A DNA stretch of 64,000 nucleotides from Flavobacterium omnivorum (GTDB lineage Bacteria; Bacteroidota; Bacteroidia; Flavobacteriales; Flavobacteriaceae): contig NZ_FNDB01000010.1 of NCBI RefSeq assembly GCF_900099915.1, positions 1 through 64,000 of the forward strand, in the 5' to 3' direction. The notes under the pieces were generated by a model that did not search any database, was not told the DNA's origin, and saw only the letters and a list, made by a program, of their open reading frames with translations. The position numbers were made by a program, and so were the translations under genes. Shown piece by piece: positions 43,064 to 54,032 of the stretch; the first letter of the stretch is position 1; each line of letters opens with the position of its first letter.

Positions 43064-44509
43064 TTAAAATTTATCCCAGAAAAGTTTTGTAGTTTGTTTA
43101 TCTCCTCCTATGGCTGCAGAAGCTGCAGTGTAGTTAGTTTTATTTAAATTTTGTTCGCTAATAGGATATGTATATCTTGTAGGAACTGGCAATTCAGATA
43201 CAACTGGTATGTTGAAACCTGGAATGTCATAAGTTCTCCAAGCAGTCCATGCCTCAAAGCCTCTATTGTACATAGCCAACCAAAGTTGATTACCTATTTT
43301 TACTCTCCATGATCCTGGTGCAGTTGCATAAGCTACATTAGGGTTAAGTAAGTAATTTGTAATGCCTGATGCACCCCATTGTTCAAATGAAGCTGCTATA
43401 CCTTTGTTGTAAAATCCTGCTGCTATAGCTGGAGTTCCTGAAATAGAACGTTCAGCGGCATCTGCTAAATAAAAGCTTACTTCTGAGTAATCTAATAAAG
43501 AGGCTGGATTAGTTGGATTTGCTACTATGTCACCAATTTGTGTATAAGATGAAAAACTATTATTTGCACCGTAAGGTCCACCTTCATAAACTCCTACTCC
43601 TAAATTTTGTTTAAAATAAACTTCTCTTCTCGGATCATTAAGATTATTCATGAAATCTACTAATGTATTAGCTACAACGAAATCAGATCTTCCAGATTGA
43701 ACTAGATCAACCCACACCGGATTTGTATTTGGAGAAGAACTTTCATAACGTAAAGATGCATTATCCGCATTTGAAGTAAACACACCTCCGCTAATAGCGG
43801 TTGTGATTGCTGCCTGAGCAACTGTTGACAAGGCAGGAACATCAGCAATACGAATACCCATTCTTAGCTTTAACGAATTACTAAATTTTTTCCAAGAAGC
43901 AAGGTTTCCAGAATAAATTGGATCCAAAGCGGCAAATCCACTATTAGTTAAATTTGGAATTGCAACATTTAATCGTGTAAGTAAGTCTGCATAAATAGTA
44001 GCTGCATCATCATATTTAGGTAAAATAAATGTACCAGGATCTAATGATTGAGAATAAGGTATGTCTCCGAAAGTCTCTACCAAGTTAGCCCAAGCATAAA
44101 TACTCAATATTTCAATTTGAGCTTTTCTTGAATCCTTAGTTTGTTGAGAAAAAGTAGGGCTTATTGGAGTTGCTTCAGTATTATTTTTTGCTGTATTTAA
44201 ATCTAAAATAACATCTCTGTACATTTCAGACCAGTGAGCATTAGTAATATTACGTGTATTGAAGTCGTAATTGGCCTCATCTACATACGTTGTTTCAGTC
44301 CAGTGTTGTCCTAACATCCTAAAGATATTAGTGTTCACATTTGTACTAGTCATTTGATCCACTAAGCTCTTAGTCGCATTATTGAATAAAAATGATGCAT
44401 CAACCTGAGTCGGATTCTTTGGGTCTCTATTTAAGTCTTCATATGCATCATCAGATTGGCACGATACTAGAGCTAAAATAGATAACGCTGTTATTATTAT
44501 CTTTTTCAT
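43064..44509 (-). CDS. SusD/RagB family nutrient-binding outer membrane lipoprotein
   Basis: The 481-residue protein has a lipoprotein signal (MKKIIITALSILALVSC, Cys17), followed by QSDD, which fits the S-D-D type surface-export signal of Flavobacteria. The rest is of the SusD-like helical type with several TPR-like helices (AQIEILSIYAWANLVETFGDIPYSQ). It caps the SusC transporter on the cell surface. No glycosidase, polysaccharide lyase or regulator lies nearby, so the substrate (glycan, peptide or other) is unknown. It follows susC by 11 nt. Confidence 0.92.
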   Translation of the reverse strand: MKKIIITALSILALVSCQSDDAYEDLNRDPKNPTQVDASFLFNNATKSLVDQMTSTNVNTNIFRMLGQHWTETTYVDEANYDFNTRNITNAHWSEMYRDVILDLNTAKNNTEATPISPTFSQQTKDSRKAQIEILSIYAWANLVETFGDIPYSQSLDPGTFILPKYDDAATIYADLLTRLNVAIPNLTNSGFAALDPIYSGNLASWKKFSNSLKLRMGIRIADVPALSTVAQAAITTAISGGVFTSNADNASLRYESSSPNTNPVWVDLVQSGRSDFVVANTLVDFMNNLNDPRREVYFKQNLGVGVYEGGPYGANNSFSSYTQIGDIVANPTNPASLLDYSEVSFYLADAAERSISGTPAIAAGFYNKGIAASFEQWGASGITNYLLNPNVAYATAPGSWRVKIGNQLWLAMYNRGFEAWTAWRTYDIPGFNIPVVSELPVPTRYTYPISEQNLNKTNYTAASAAIGGDKQTTKLFWDKF

Positions 44510-44520
44510 AATTTAATTTT

Positions 44521-47500
44521 TTAAAACTGTAATTTAAGACTTACTCCAATTTCTCTAATAGAAGGATAAGCACCAGATTGGTAACCCTGAACGTTTCCAG
44601 AACTTAACCCAGCTTCAGGATCAGCATATGGAGTATTTTTGTCAATAATCCATAAGTTTCTACCAATGATTGAGAATGAAGCGTTAGTAAAAGGTAATCT
44701 ATCTAATGTTTTACCACTGAAAATATACGTTAAACTAGCTTCACGCAATTTGATATAACCAGCATCGTAAACGTGTAATTTATTAGGAGCTCTTGCGTAA
44801 CCCCATGGGTTTGCATAAGTATCAGCATTCGCTCTTACTGTGTTAGGTGTGCCATCAGGAGCAACACCAGGTAATATTACACCACCAGAGTTTGCACCGT
44901 AATTCCCAGGCGTTCCTACCACTGCATCTCTTACTGGATTGCCTAATTCGTTTGTGCCAGCAGAGAAATCATACATTCCTGTAGCATAACCGTACCATGT
45001 GTCAAGAGAGAAAACATCTCCACCTTTTTGCATGTCAATTAAGAAACTCAAATTTACATTTTTGTAAGTAAAACTGTTGTTAAGACCAGCCTTCCAGTCA
45101 GCATTGATATCACCAATCACACTATTACTTGTGCTAGTTCTTTGGTATGAACCTATTCTTGTTGCTGACCCAGTTTGGTTAACGATAGGTTGTCCATTTG
45201 CAGCATAAATAAAGTCGCTACCTCTAATAGTTCCATAAGGTTGACCTGGTGTAGCATTGATAGATATACCACCCTGTAAGCTTGCTATTTGTAGGTTTTC
45301 AATTCCGTTTAATAATTCAACAACTAAACTTTTATTTTGAGACCAGTTCAGATTTAAATCCCATTTAAAATCAGCAGTTTTAAAAGGTGTAGCATTCAAT
45401 TGAACTTCAATACCTTTGTTTTCGATGGTTCCCGCGTTCAATAGCGCTTGAGAGTATCCAGTTGAAGTAGATAATGGAATAGGTGTTATTTGGTTAATAT
45501 TTTGGTTGTTGTAGTAGGATATGTCAAAACCAACGCGTTTTTTTAAAAATGACATTTCTAGACCAAGTTCATAACTATTTTGTCTTTCAGGTAATAAATT
45601 CAGGTTAGCTTGTGCTCCTGGATTTGATGCAATACCCGTTCCGTTGAATGGAGTTCCAATACCAAATGTATTAAATACATTGTAAGGATTGGTATCACTA
45701 CCAACTTCTGCATAGTTGGCACGAACTTTACCAAATGATAACCATGGCGCATTAATCAACTCAGAGAAAATTAAACTTCCTGAAACTGAATAATAATTAA
45801 ATCTGTTATTCTTTTTAGGTAATGTAGAAGAGCGGTCAGATCTAAATGAACCTTCTAAGTAAGCAAATCCATCGTACCCTAAACTTGCTCTAATGTATTC
45901 CCCATCAACTAAGCTACTTGAAGCATATTCAATAGGAGCATTAATAGGATTCACACTATTTGAAAGAGAATATAAACCTCTTAGGTTTAAACCTCCGTTG
46001 GTTTCAGCAGATATACTGTTGATAGTATTGTTTCTTAAGTTGAAACCGATGTTTCCTTCTAAATTTAATTTTTCAGTTAAATCTTTATTGAAGTTTAGCA
46101 TTGCATCATAATTATATTCAGAAACATTTCTATTTCGTCTAGTATATTTAGATACATCAGCACTTCCTACATTGATTCTTTCTTCTTGGATTTCTCCGAA
46201 AGTGTCAAATGAGAATCTTCCCATTACGCTCAACCAGTCATTTATTTTGTGATCTAAAGCAACGTTACCAAAGTATCTTGATCTAGTATCATTTTGATAA
46301 TTCTCGTAAAAAGTCCAATATGGATTGTCAGAATAGATAGGTCTTAGATTTGTAGCACTGTTTGGATTCCAAGAAATATTATCTCCTGTTGCAAAGTAAG
46401 CATCTTTTTGTTCTCCGAAATCAACGTTCATTTGATTCCATTGTCTAAATTGTTGCATAACGTTCCCAGAAGAGTATCCAGTACCATTTCTTCCTTTACC
46501 ATCTGCTTTTACAAAATTTAGACTTGTAGATACTGTTAATTTATCCGAAAGGTCTTGAGATCCTGAAAAAGTGATTGTATTTCTTCTTAAGTTACTGTTT
46601 GGTAAGTTTCCTTCTGAAAGCAAGTTAGTAAAACCTAATCTGAAAGTACTGCTATCAGTACCTCCGTCTAATGAAACTGAGTTCACAGCTGTACTGCTTG
46701 TTCCCCAAACGGAATTTGGATTATTTTTTCCAGCTACCCATGGTGTTGCTTTTTGGTATGTATCTGTCAATTGTGGATACAGGGAATTCCATTGATAAAT
46801 CAACAAACTTGGATCAAATGCAGCTCCATAAGAAGCGTCTTCAGTGAAAGGTGTTGTTAAATCAGGTATGCCATCACCGTTTATATCAGCTTCATTAAAA
46901 TATGCGTCTTCGTTTGGTCCATAAAAAGGACCATAACCAGCACCATATTTATTTTGATATCTAGGTAATGTCTCTTTATCAGCATTTCCCATAGTCATAC
47001 TAGAAGAAACAGTAACGCCAAGACCCTTGCGTTTTTTTCCTTTTTTAGTAACAATCATCACAACACCTTTAGAAGCACGAGAACCGTAAAGTGCTGTTGC
47101 AGCTGCTCCTTTAAGAACGTTGATAGACTCAATGTCATCTGGGTTGATATCTGATGCTGCGTTTCCGTAGTCATAACCACCTCCTCCAGCTTGCTGGCTA
47201 CCAAGATTTGAGTTACCGTTATCTATAGGAACTCCGTCAACAACAAATAATGCTTGGTTATTACCCGTAATAGAACTGTTACCTCTTACTACTACTTGAG
47301 TTGAACCACCAAAATTTCCTGATGTTTTGATGTTTAAACCAGCCACTTTTCCGGAAAGTGAATTCACAAAATTTTGGCTTTTTACATTAGAAACCTCTTC
47401 TCCACTAACTTGTTGTGTTGCGTATCCAAGTGCTTTCTTCTCTCTTTTAATACCTAAAGCTGTTACTACAACACCTTCTAGTTCCATTGCATCATCTTTC

Positions 47501-47781
47501 AATTTTACATTTAAGTTAGATGAAGCAGCTAATATTTCTTGGGTTTTCATCCCAATGTAGCTAAATACCAAGACTTGACTTGGTGTTGTCCTGATGGAAA
47601 ATTTCCCATCAAAATCCGTTTGAGTTCCAGTTTGAGTTCCTTTCACTAACACACTCACGCCTGGTAAAGGCAATCCTGCATTATCAGAAACAATACCGGA
47701 AACAGTTCTTTCTTGCGCAAAAGTTATTTGCGCCACAAGTGCTACTAAGAGCACTAAGAATCCATTAAACTTTAGTTTCAT
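44521..47781 (-). CDS. SusC/RagA family TonB-linked outer membrane protein
   Basis: This 1086-residue protein is a TonB-dependent transporter. A signal peptide (MKLKFNGFLVLLVALVAQITFAQ) is followed by a carboxypeptidase-regulatory-like domain (about 24-105), the plug with VVVRGNSSITGNNQALFVVDGVPIDNG and ILKGAAATALYGSRASKGVVMIVTKKG, and a large beta-barrel ending in IREIGVSLKLQF. It would be driven by TonB/ExbB/ExbD and pairs with the SusD-like protein downstream. Confidence 0.95.
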   Translation of the reverse strand: MKLKFNGFLVLLVALVAQITFAQERTVSGIVSDNAGLPLPGVSVLVKGTQTGTQTDFDGKFSIRTTPSQVLVFSYIGMKTQEILAASSNLNVKLKDDAMELEGVVVTALGIKREKKALGYATQQVSGEEVSNVKSQNFVNSLSGKVAGLNIKTSGNFGGSTQVVVRGNSSITGNNQALFVVDGVPIDNGNSNLGSQQAGGGGYDYGNAASDINPDDIESINVLKGAAATALYGSRASKGVVMIVTKKGKKRKGLGVTVSSSMTMGNADKETLPRYQNKYGAGYGPFYGPNEDAYFNEADINGDGIPDLTTPFTEDASYGAAFDPSLLIYQWNSLYPQLTDTYQKATPWVAGKNNPNSVWGTSSTAVNSVSLDGGTDSSTFRLGFTNLLSEGNLPNSNLRRNTITFSGSQDLSDKLTVSTSLNFVKADGKGRNGTGYSSGNVMQQFRQWNQMNVDFGEQKDAYFATGDNISWNPNSATNLRPIYSDNPYWTFYENYQNDTRSRYFGNVALDHKINDWLSVMGRFSFDTFGEIQEERINVGSADVSKYTRRNRNVSEYNYDAMLNFNKDLTEKLNLEGNIGFNLRNNTINSISAETNGGLNLRGLYSLSNSVNPINAPIEYASSSLVDGEYIRASLGYDGFAYLEGSFRSDRSSTLPKKNNRFNYYSVSGSLIFSELINAPWLSFGKVRANYAEVGSDTNPYNVFNTFGIGTPFNGTGIASNPGAQANLNLLPERQNSYELGLEMSFLKKRVGFDISYYNNQNINQITPIPLSTSTGYSQALLNAGTIENKGIEVQLNATPFKTADFKWDLNLNWSQNKSLVVELLNGIENLQIASLQGGISINATPGQPYGTIRGSDFIYAANGQPIVNQTGSATRIGSYQRTSTSNSVIGDINADWKAGLNNSFTYKNVNLSFLIDMQKGGDVFSLDTWYGYATGMYDFSAGTNELGNPVRDAVVGTPGNYGANSGGVILPGVAPDGTPNTVRANADTYANPWGYARAPNKLHVYDAGYIKLREASLTYIFSGKTLDRLPFTNASFSIIGRNLWIIDKNTPYADPEAGLSSGNVQGYQSGAYPSIREIGVSLKLQF

Positions 47782-47865
47782 TTTTTAATATTTTGAATTA
47801 GTCTCGCAAACCTCTTAATAATTTGTTAACTTTCCTAATATATGAAATGCTAATTTTATCTTAAA

Positions 47866-49572
47866 CTAAAATTTAACATTATAACTAATATGGATGATGG
47901 TGTTATAAATTTCAAATTGTTGCTTTTTAGTTTTGCCATTGGCTAGTGCTAGTTTAAGTAATCCGTTTTTTGTTTGTATTCCCATTCCTAACCCAATTCC
48001 AATAAGGTTTTCCGTAATATCTGAATTTCCTGGATCAGAATTATTTTTAATTAAGCCATAATCCAGAATGGAATGTAAGTAAAGATTTGGAGACAGAATG
48101 TAGCGGTATTCTGTTAGTAATGATGTTATTAAGTAGGCTTGTAAGCTATTTTCTGCAAAGCCTCGTATGCTATTTAAACCTCCAAAACGAAACAATTCAT
48201 TAACAACGTATCGGCTACTGTTAAGGTAGAAATTTTGACTATTTAGATGAATTGAATTCTTTCTGTTCAAATAGATGTTATGCATTGCTTGAAAAGTAAG
48301 CGTCAATTGGTTGTTTTTCGTATTCTGAGTTGGATTGGAGATTTCTCTTTTCCCGATTCCTATTGCGGTTTGGAATTTTGATTTTATGGGAAATAGAAGG
48401 TTGTTTGTGTCTGGTTTTAAATATTCAAAACTCGAAGTTAAAAATGAATTATTAAAATCACTGATTGAAGTGCTATTTAAATTTTGAATATCGCTTGACT
48501 CTGTAGTATAATATCCCAAGTACACGCGAGAATTATAGTTTATGAAATAGCTTAAATCAATTGCAGTTTTTGTGTTTTGAAAGGTAGTATCCTGTCTAAA
48601 AACCTGTAATTGTGCTTTAAGACCTATTGGTGTTTGGAGTAGATAAGGTAGTTCAAGGCTTGCGTTAAAAGTTTTTTGATCGTTTCCGTCGCTTTTCCAA
48701 TAGATAGCAACTTGCTCGCCAGAGCCCAAGATGTTTTCGAGTTTAATGTCAAGATATCCTGCAAGTGCGATCTTTTCTTTTTCATTATTTGAAAAACCTA
48801 AGAAGCCATTAAATGTATTTGAATTTCTTTTTTCAAGGTACACATAAACTTTAGTACTGTCTTTTGTAAATAAAATTTCCGGGTATTTTACTTGATTTAC
48901 AAAATTATATTTTTCGAAATCACTATTAATTTGTTCAACTACTTTTTGATTGAAAATTATTTTTTGGTATTTTTTATTAATTTGTTTCAAGTGACCCTTC
49001 GGAAATTTATTTACACGTCCGTTTTCGGCATACTGAATTGTAATTGAATTTAAAACCCTTTTTTGTTCTGTTTCCACTTGTAGGGTCGCTGAAAGAATAC
49101 TTTTGTCTCTTTTAATGTTTATTAGTTTTAATTTTGCTAATGAAAATCCATTTTGCTCTAATTTTTGGACGGTTTGCTCTAGGAAGGAATCTATTGCTAC
49201 ATAAGGTACTTCAATAATGTTATTTTTTTTGTTTAGTGTGATTAAATTATTTACTTGTTTGTCATCACCTATATATAGGTAGATGGATTTTATTTTTTTT
49301 CCTAAAGCGATTTTTGCGATATAGAAGGAATCTTTTACTTTCGTAAATTCAAGCATGTTATTATCGATGTAACCTACTTGGATTAATTTTGCTGAAAATC
49401 TATTTATTTCATCTTGAAGTGCTTTTGTGTTTTGGTGTTTAGAGTTGTATCCCAAAGAATCGATAGTTTTGGTTTCGAAGTCGGATTGTCCAATTATTTG
49501 TAGCTGATAATTTTGAGCGGAAGTATGCCACCCAAAGAAGAATAAGACAAGAATAGTGACGAAAGGTTTCAA
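47866..49572 (-). CDS. POTRA-containing outer membrane beta-barrel protein (BamA/FhaC-like)
   Basis: The 568-residue protein has a signal peptide (MKPFVTILVLFFFGWHTSAQ), an N-terminal region of about 230 residues with POTRA-like repeats, and a C-terminal barrel containing RFGGLNSIRGFAENSLQAYLI, whose R-G-F pattern is the hallmark of the BamA/Omp85 superfamily. It ends IHISYNVKF with a C-terminal Phe typical of barrels. The start is TTG because the signal peptide needs it and no in-frame ATG is near. It lies 84 nt upstream of susC on the same strand; the partner or substrate is unknown. Confidence 0.75.
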   Translation of the reverse strand: MKPFVTILVLFFFGWHTSAQNYQLQIIGQSDFETKTIDSLGYNSKHQNTKALQDEINRFSAKLIQVGYIDNNMLEFTKVKDSFYIAKIALGKKIKSIYLYIGDDKQVNNLITLNKKNNIIEVPYVAIDSFLEQTVQKLEQNGFSLAKLKLINIKRDKSILSATLQVETEQKRVLNSITIQYAENGRVNKFPKGHLKQINKKYQKIIFNQKVVEQINSDFEKYNFVNQVKYPEILFTKDSTKVYVYLEKRNSNTFNGFLGFSNNEKEKIALAGYLDIKLENILGSGEQVAIYWKSDGNDQKTFNASLELPYLLQTPIGLKAQLQVFRQDTTFQNTKTAIDLSYFINYNSRVYLGYYTTESSDIQNLNSTSISDFNNSFLTSSFEYLKPDTNNLLFPIKSKFQTAIGIGKREISNPTQNTKNNQLTLTFQAMHNIYLNRKNSIHLNSQNFYLNSSRYVVNELFRFGGLNSIRGFAENSLQAYLITSLLTEYRYILSPNLYLHSILDYGLIKNNSDPGNSDITENLIGIGLGMGIQTKNGLLKLALANGKTKKQQFEIYNTIIHISYNVKF

Positions 49573-49757
49573 ATGTTTATTTGTTTTAATAAATATAATG
49601 CAAATATCTATGGTTTGTAATAAAAATCAAAGTGTAAAACAACGGGATTGAATTTGTTGCTTAATTAGTAGTGAATTCTAAACCGTTTTTCACTTCGGAA
49701 TTCTTTATTCCTTTAGAGAACAAATTATTAGTTCATAAAAAAATTAATAGATTAACG

Positions 49758-49788
49758 TTTGTAGAGTAAAAAATATTTTCTACATTTG
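49758..49788 (+). promoter_or_regulatory. Promoter of the str operon (rpsL)
   Basis: TTTG (49758-49761), 19 nt and TACATTTG (49781-49788) form a full-consensus Bacteroidota promoter, 54 nt before the rpsL ATG. It drives rpsL-rpsG-fusA-rpsJ. Confidence 0.85.
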
Positions 49789-49841
49789 CAACCCCGTAAA
49801 AAGCGGGAATTTAATATAATAAGAAATTTTTAGTATTAATT

Positions 49842-50225
49842 ATGCCAACAATTCAACAATTAGTAAGAACAGGAAGAACTCAGATAACTAAGAAGAGTAA
49901 ATCGGTTGCTTTAGATTCTTGTCCTCAAAGAAGAGGGGTTTGTACGCGTGTTTACACTACAACACCAAAAAAACCAAACTCTGCAATGCGTAAAGTAGCG
50001 CGTGTACGTTTGACAAATGGTAATGAAGTAAATGCCTACATCCCTGGTGAAGGACACAATTTACAAGAGCACTCGATAGTATTAGTTAGGGGTGGAAGGG
50101 TAAAAGATTTACCAGGAGTTAGATATCACATCGTTCGTGGTGCACTTGATACGTCAGGAGTAGCAGGAAGAACGCAAAGAAGATCTAAGTACGGAGCTAA
50201 ACGCCCAAAAGAAGCAAAAAAGTAA
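49842..50225 (+). CDS. rpsL: Ribosomal protein uS12
   Basis: This 127-residue protein sits at the decoding centre of the 30S subunit. The conserved [17 protein letters not shown] (around Lys43) and [10 protein letters not shown] (around Lys88) are intact, so the positions linked to streptomycin resistance are wild type. It is the first gene of the str operon. Confidence 0.98.
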
Positions 50226-50249
50226 TTTAAAAAGTTATTTCTTGTAGGA

Positions 50250-50265
50250 ATGTGATTCGTCACGT
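50250..50265 (+). promoter_or_regulatory. Small hairpin in the rpsL-rpsG spacer
   Basis: ATGTGA (50250-50255), TTCG loop, TCACGT (50260-50265) form a six-pair stem with one G-U pair. In E. coli the rpsL-rpsG spacer is where S7 represses its own translation. The 74-nt spacer here could play the same role, but the E. coli site is larger and the match is positional only. Confidence 0.3.
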
Positions 50266-50299
50266 TTGTATGGGTATGACATTTTATTAAAAAAAAGAC

Positions 50300-50776
50300 A
50301 TGAGAAAAAGAGCGGCAAAGAAGAGACCACTTTTACCAGATCCAAGGTTTAATGACCAACTGGTAACACGTTTTGTGAACAACTTAATGTGGGATGGAAA
50401 AAAATCGACAGCGTTTAAAGTATTTTATGATGCAATTGACATCATTGAGTCTAAAAAACAAGATGCAGAGAAACCATCATTAGAAATTTGGAAAGATGCG
50501 TTAACCAATGTTATGCCTCACGTAGAAGTACGTAGTCGTAGAGTAGGTGGAGCTACATTTCAAATTCCAATGCAAATTCGTCCAGATAGAAAAATTTCTA
50601 TGGCGATGAAGTGGTTAATTCTTTATTCTAGAAGAAGAAACGAAAAATCTATGGCTCAAAGGTTAGCTTCAGAATGTTTAGCTGCGGCTAAAGAAGAAGG
50701 AGCTGCTGTAAAGAAAAGAATGGATACTCACAAAATGGCAGAAGCTAATAAAGCATTCTCTCACTTTAGATTTTAA
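50300..50776 (+). CDS. rpsG: Ribosomal protein uS7
   Basis: This 158-residue protein binds the 3' domain of 16S rRNA and nucleates assembly of the head. It begins MRKRAAKKRPLLPDPRF, with KVFYDAIDII and the helix VRSRRVGGATFQIPMQIRP as in other bacteria. It is separated from rpsL by 74 nt and from fusA by 10 nt. Confidence 0.98.
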   Translation: MRKRAAKKRPLLPDPRFNDQLVTRFVNNLMWDGKKSTAFKVFYDAIDIIESKKQDAEKPSLEIWKDALTNVMPHVEVRSRRVGGATFQIPMQIRPDRKISMAMKWLILYSRRRNEKSMAQRLASECLAAAKEEGAAVKKRMDTHKMAEANKAFSHFRF

Positions 50777-50786
50777 TTCTTAAGAA

Positions 50787-52943
50787 ATGGCTAGAGAACT
50801 TAAATATACAAGAAACATAGGAATTGCTGCTCACATTGATGCTGGTAAAACAACAACAACTGAGCGCATATTGTTCTATACGGGAAAATCACATAAAATT
50901 GGTGAAGTGCACGATGGTGCTGCAACAATGGACTGGATGGCGCAAGAGCAAGAAAGAGGTATTACAATTACTTCTGCCGCTACAACTTGCGAATGGAATT
51001 TTCCTACTACTCAAGGTAAGGTTTTACCTGAAACATTACCTTACCACTTTAATATTATCGATACCCCAGGACACGTTGACTTTACAGTTGAAGTAAACCG
51101 TTCATTGCGTGTGCTTGATGGTTTGGTTTTCTTATTTAGTGCTGTTGATGGTGTTGAGCCACAATCAGAAACTAACTGGAGATTAGCAGATCAATACAGA
51201 GTACCACGTATTGGTTTCGTTAATAAAATGGATAGACAAGGTTCTAACTTTTTGATGGTATGTCAACAAGTAAGAGATATGTTAAAATCAAATGCAGTAG
51301 CGATCACTTTGCCGATTGGTGAAGAAAATGATTTCAAAGGTGTTGTGGATTTAGTAAGAAACCAAGCTATTGTTTGGGATGAAGAAGGTTTAGGAGCTAC
51401 TTACGAGATTGTGCCTATTCCAGAAGATATGCTTGACGAAGTGAAAGAATACAGATCGATTCTTATTGAAGCAGTTGCTGATTATGATGAAAATTTGTTA
51501 GAGAAATTCATGGAAGATGAAGACTCTATTACAGAGGAAGAAATCAATATCGCATTAAGAGCTGCTACTATGGACATGGCTATCATTCCTATGATTGCTG
51601 GTTCTTCTTTCAAAAACAAAGGAGTTCAATTCATGTTAGATGCAGTATGTAAATATTTGCCATCTCCAATGGATAAAGAAGGTATTGAAGGGATTCATCC
51701 TGATGATGCTGAATTATTAGAAGAAGATCAAACTAAAATTTTGCGTAAGCCAGATGTTAAAGAGCCATTCGCTGCGTTAGCATTTAAAATTGCTACTGAC
51801 CCCTTCGTAGGTCGTTTAGCTTTCTTCCGTGCTTATTCAGGACGTTTAGATGCAGGTTCATATGTTTTGAATACACGTTCAGGAAATAAAGAAAGAATCT
51901 CTCGTATATACCAAATGCACGCTAACAAGCAAAACCCAATCGATTATATCGAAGCAGGTGATATTGGAGCGGCAGTAGGATTTAAGGATATCAAAACTGG
52001 AGATACATTGTGTGATGAAAAACACCCAATTATTCTTGAGTCTATGAAATTCCCTGCTCCGGTAATTGGTATTGCAATTGAGCCTAAAACTAAGGCTGAC
52101 GTAGATAAAATGGGAATGGCTTTAGCTAAATTAGCTGAAGAAGATCCAACATTTACGGTTAGAACAGACGAAGCTTCGGGTCAAACTATTATCTCTGGTA
52201 TGGGTGAACTTCACTTAGATATCCTTGTTGATAGAATGAAACGTGAATTTAAAGTTGAAGTTAATCAAGGTGAGCCTCAAGTTGAATACAAAGAAGCATT
52301 TACAAAATCTGCTCAACATAGAGAAACGTACAAGAAACAATCAGGTGGTCGTGGTAAATTCGGTGATATCGTATTTAGAATCGAACCAGCAGATTTAGTT
52401 GACGGTAAAGCTCCGGTGGGATTGCAGTTTATTAATGCAGTAAAAGGTGGTAACGTTCCTAAAGAATATATTCCATCTGTTGAAAAAGGTTTCAGAGAAG
52501 CTATGAAAACGGGTCCATTAGCTGGATACCAAGTAGATAGTTTGAAAGTGACTTTATTAGACGGATCTTTTCACCCTGTCGATTCAGACGCACTTTCTTT
52601 TGAGTTAGCTGCTAGAATGGGTTACAGAGAGTCAGGTCGTGCTGCAGGTGCTGTTATTTTGGAGCCTATCATGAAAATGGAAGTTATTACGCCAGAAGAA
52701 AACATGGGAGATATCGTAGGTGATATCAACCGTCGTAGAGGTCAGGTGAATGACATGGGTGACAGAAATGGTGCTAAAACCATCAAGGCTGATGTGCCAT
52801 TATCAGAAATGTTTGGTTATGTAACTACTTTAAGAACTTTATCTTCAGGTCGTGCAACATCAACAATGGAATTTTCACATTACGCTGAAACTCCTTCGAA
52901 TATTTCGGAAGCAGTTATCAAAAAAGCAAAAGGAAACGCTTAA
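50787..52943 (+). CDS. fusA: Elongation factor G
   Basis: The 718-residue translocation GTPase shows G1 [15 protein letters not shown] near residue 15, G2 [12 protein letters not shown]3 DTPGHVDF and G4 NKMDRQG, followed by domains II-V ending with [17 protein letters not shown]. It catalyses ribosomal translocation. It is directly followed by rpsJ with no tuf gene between. Confidence 0.98.
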   Translation: MARELKYTRNIGIAAHIDAGKTTTTERILFYTGKSHKIGEVHDGAATMDWMAQEQERGITITSAATTCEWNFPTTQGKVLPETLPYHFNIIDTPGHVDFTVEVNRSLRVLDGLVFLFSAVDGVEPQSETNWRLADQYRVPRIGFVNKMDRQGSNFLMVCQQVRDMLKSNAVAITLPIGEENDFKGVVDLVRNQAIVWDEEGLGATYEIVPIPEDMLDEVKEYRSILIEAVADYDENLLEKFMEDEDSITEEEINIALRAATMDMAIIPMIAGSSFKNKGVQFMLDAVCKYLPSPMDKEGIEGIHPDDAELLEEDQTKILRKPDVKEPFAALAFKIATDPFVGRLAFFRAYSGRLDAGSYVLNTRSGNKERISRIYQMHANKQNPIDYIEAGDIGAAVGFKDIKTGDTLCDEKHPIILESMKFPAPVIGIAIEPKTKADVDKMGMALAKLAEEDPTFTVRTDEASGQTIISGMGELHLDILVDRMKREFKVEVNQGEPQVEYKEAFTKSAQHRETYKKQSGGRGKFGDIVFRIEPADLVDGKAPVGLQFINAVKGGNVPKEYIPSVEKGFREAMKTGPLAGYQVDSLKVTLLDGSFHPVDSDALSFELAARMGYRESGRAAGAVILEPIMKMEVITPEENMGDIVGDINRRRGQVNDMGDRNGAKTIKADVPLSEMFGYVTTLRTLSSGRATSTMEFSHYAETPSNISEAVIKKAKGNA

Positions 52944-52954
52944 TCTTTAAGAAA

Positions 52955-53260
52955 ATGAGTCAAAAAATCAGAATAAAACTAAAATCTTACGATCACATGT
53001 TAGTAGATAAATCTGCTGAAAAGATTGTAAAAACTGTAAAAAGTACAGGTGCAGTAGTAACAGGACCAATTCCATTACCAACTCACAAAAAACTTTTCAC
53101 TGTACTACGTTCTCCACACGTCAACAAAAAAGCGAGAGAGCAATTTGAAGTAATGTCATATAAGAGATTAATTGACATTTATTCATCTTCATCAAAAACT
53201 ATTGATGCTTTAATGAAACTTGAATTGCCAAGTGGAGTTGAAGTTGAAATCAAAGTTTAA
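52955..53260 (+). CDS. rpsJ: Ribosomal protein uS10
   Basis: This 101-residue 30S protein shows the standard [14 protein letters not shown] start and [26 protein letters not shown]. In this window it closes the str transcript: 11 nt after fusA, then a promoter stands before rplC, so rplC onward can be expressed separately. Confidence 0.98.
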   Translation: MSQKIRIKLKSYDHMLVDKSAEKIVKTVKSTGAVVTGPIPLPTHKKLFTVLRSPHVNKKAREQFEVMSYKRLIDIYSSSSKTIDALMKLELPSGVEVEIKV

Positions 53261-53308
53261 GTAGTTTAAGAGTAAAAAGAAGCGCTGTTTTTAAGCGAAA
53301 AATATTTT

Positions 53309-53340
53309 TTTGGTTTGTGTGTAAATAAGTTATACATTTG
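53309..53340 (+). promoter_or_regulatory. Promoter before rplC (S10-spc internal promoter)
   Basis: TACATTTG (53333-53340) is a perfect -7 box. Two TTTG candidates lie upstream: 53309-53312 (20-nt spacer) and 53314-53317 (15-nt spacer). The predicted leader is about 70 nt and ends in a TAATAATTAATAATTAATA repeat before the rplC ATG. The same -7 octamer (TACATTTG) is used by rpsL. Confidence 0.75.
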
Positions 53341-53414
53341 CACCCACTAAAAAAATAGGATTCGGTTAAAAGCTGCGTTCTATATTTATATTTAATAATT
53401 AATAATTAATATTT

Positions 53415-54032
53415 ATGTCTGGGTTAATTGGTAGAAAAATCGGCATGACTAGCATTTTTGACGAGAACGGGAAGAATATTCCTTGTACAGTAATCGAGGC
53501 TGGACCATGCGTTGTTACCCAAGTCAGAACCAAAGGTGTTGACGGGTACGAAGCGTTGCAACTTGGTTTCGATGACAAAAACGAGAAACATTCCACAAAA
53601 GCGGCTTTAGGTCACTTTAAAAAAGCGGGAACTGTAGCTAAGAAAAAAGTCGTTGAATTTCAAGATTTTGCAACTGAACAAAAATTAGGAGATCTTATTG
53701 ATGTTTCTATTTTTGCTGAAGGAGAATTTGTAGATGTACAAGGTGTATCTAAAGGTAAAGGTTTTCAAGGGGTTGTTAAACGTCACGGTTTTGGTGGTGT
53801 TGGACAAGCAACTCACGGTCAACACAACCGTTTAAGAGCGCCAGGTTCTGTAGGAGCTTCTTCTTATCCATCTAGAGTATTCAAAGGAATGCGTATGGCT
53901 GGAAGAATGGGAGGAGATAATGTAAAAGTTCAAAACCTTAGAGTTTTAAAAGTAGTGGCTGAAAAGAACCTACTAGTTATTAAAGGATGTATTCCTGGAT
54001 GTAACAACTCTTATGTAATCATTCAGAAGTAA
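53415..54032 (+). CDS. rplC: Ribosomal protein uL3
   Basis: The 205-residue 50S protein has the family core: [34 protein letters not shown] and [23 protein letters not shown]. Its stop overlaps the rplD start by one base (TAATG). Confidence 0.97.
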   Translation: MSGLIGRKIGMTSIFDENGKNIPCTVIEAGPCVVTQVRTKGVDGYEALQLGFDDKNEKHSTKAALGHFKKAGTVAKKKVVEFQDFATEQKLGDLIDVSIFAEGEFVDVQGVSKGKGFQGVVKRHGFGGVGQATHGQHNRLRAPGSVGASSYPSRVFKGMRMAGRMGGDNVKVQNLRVLKVVAEKNLLVIKGCIPGCNNSYVIIQK

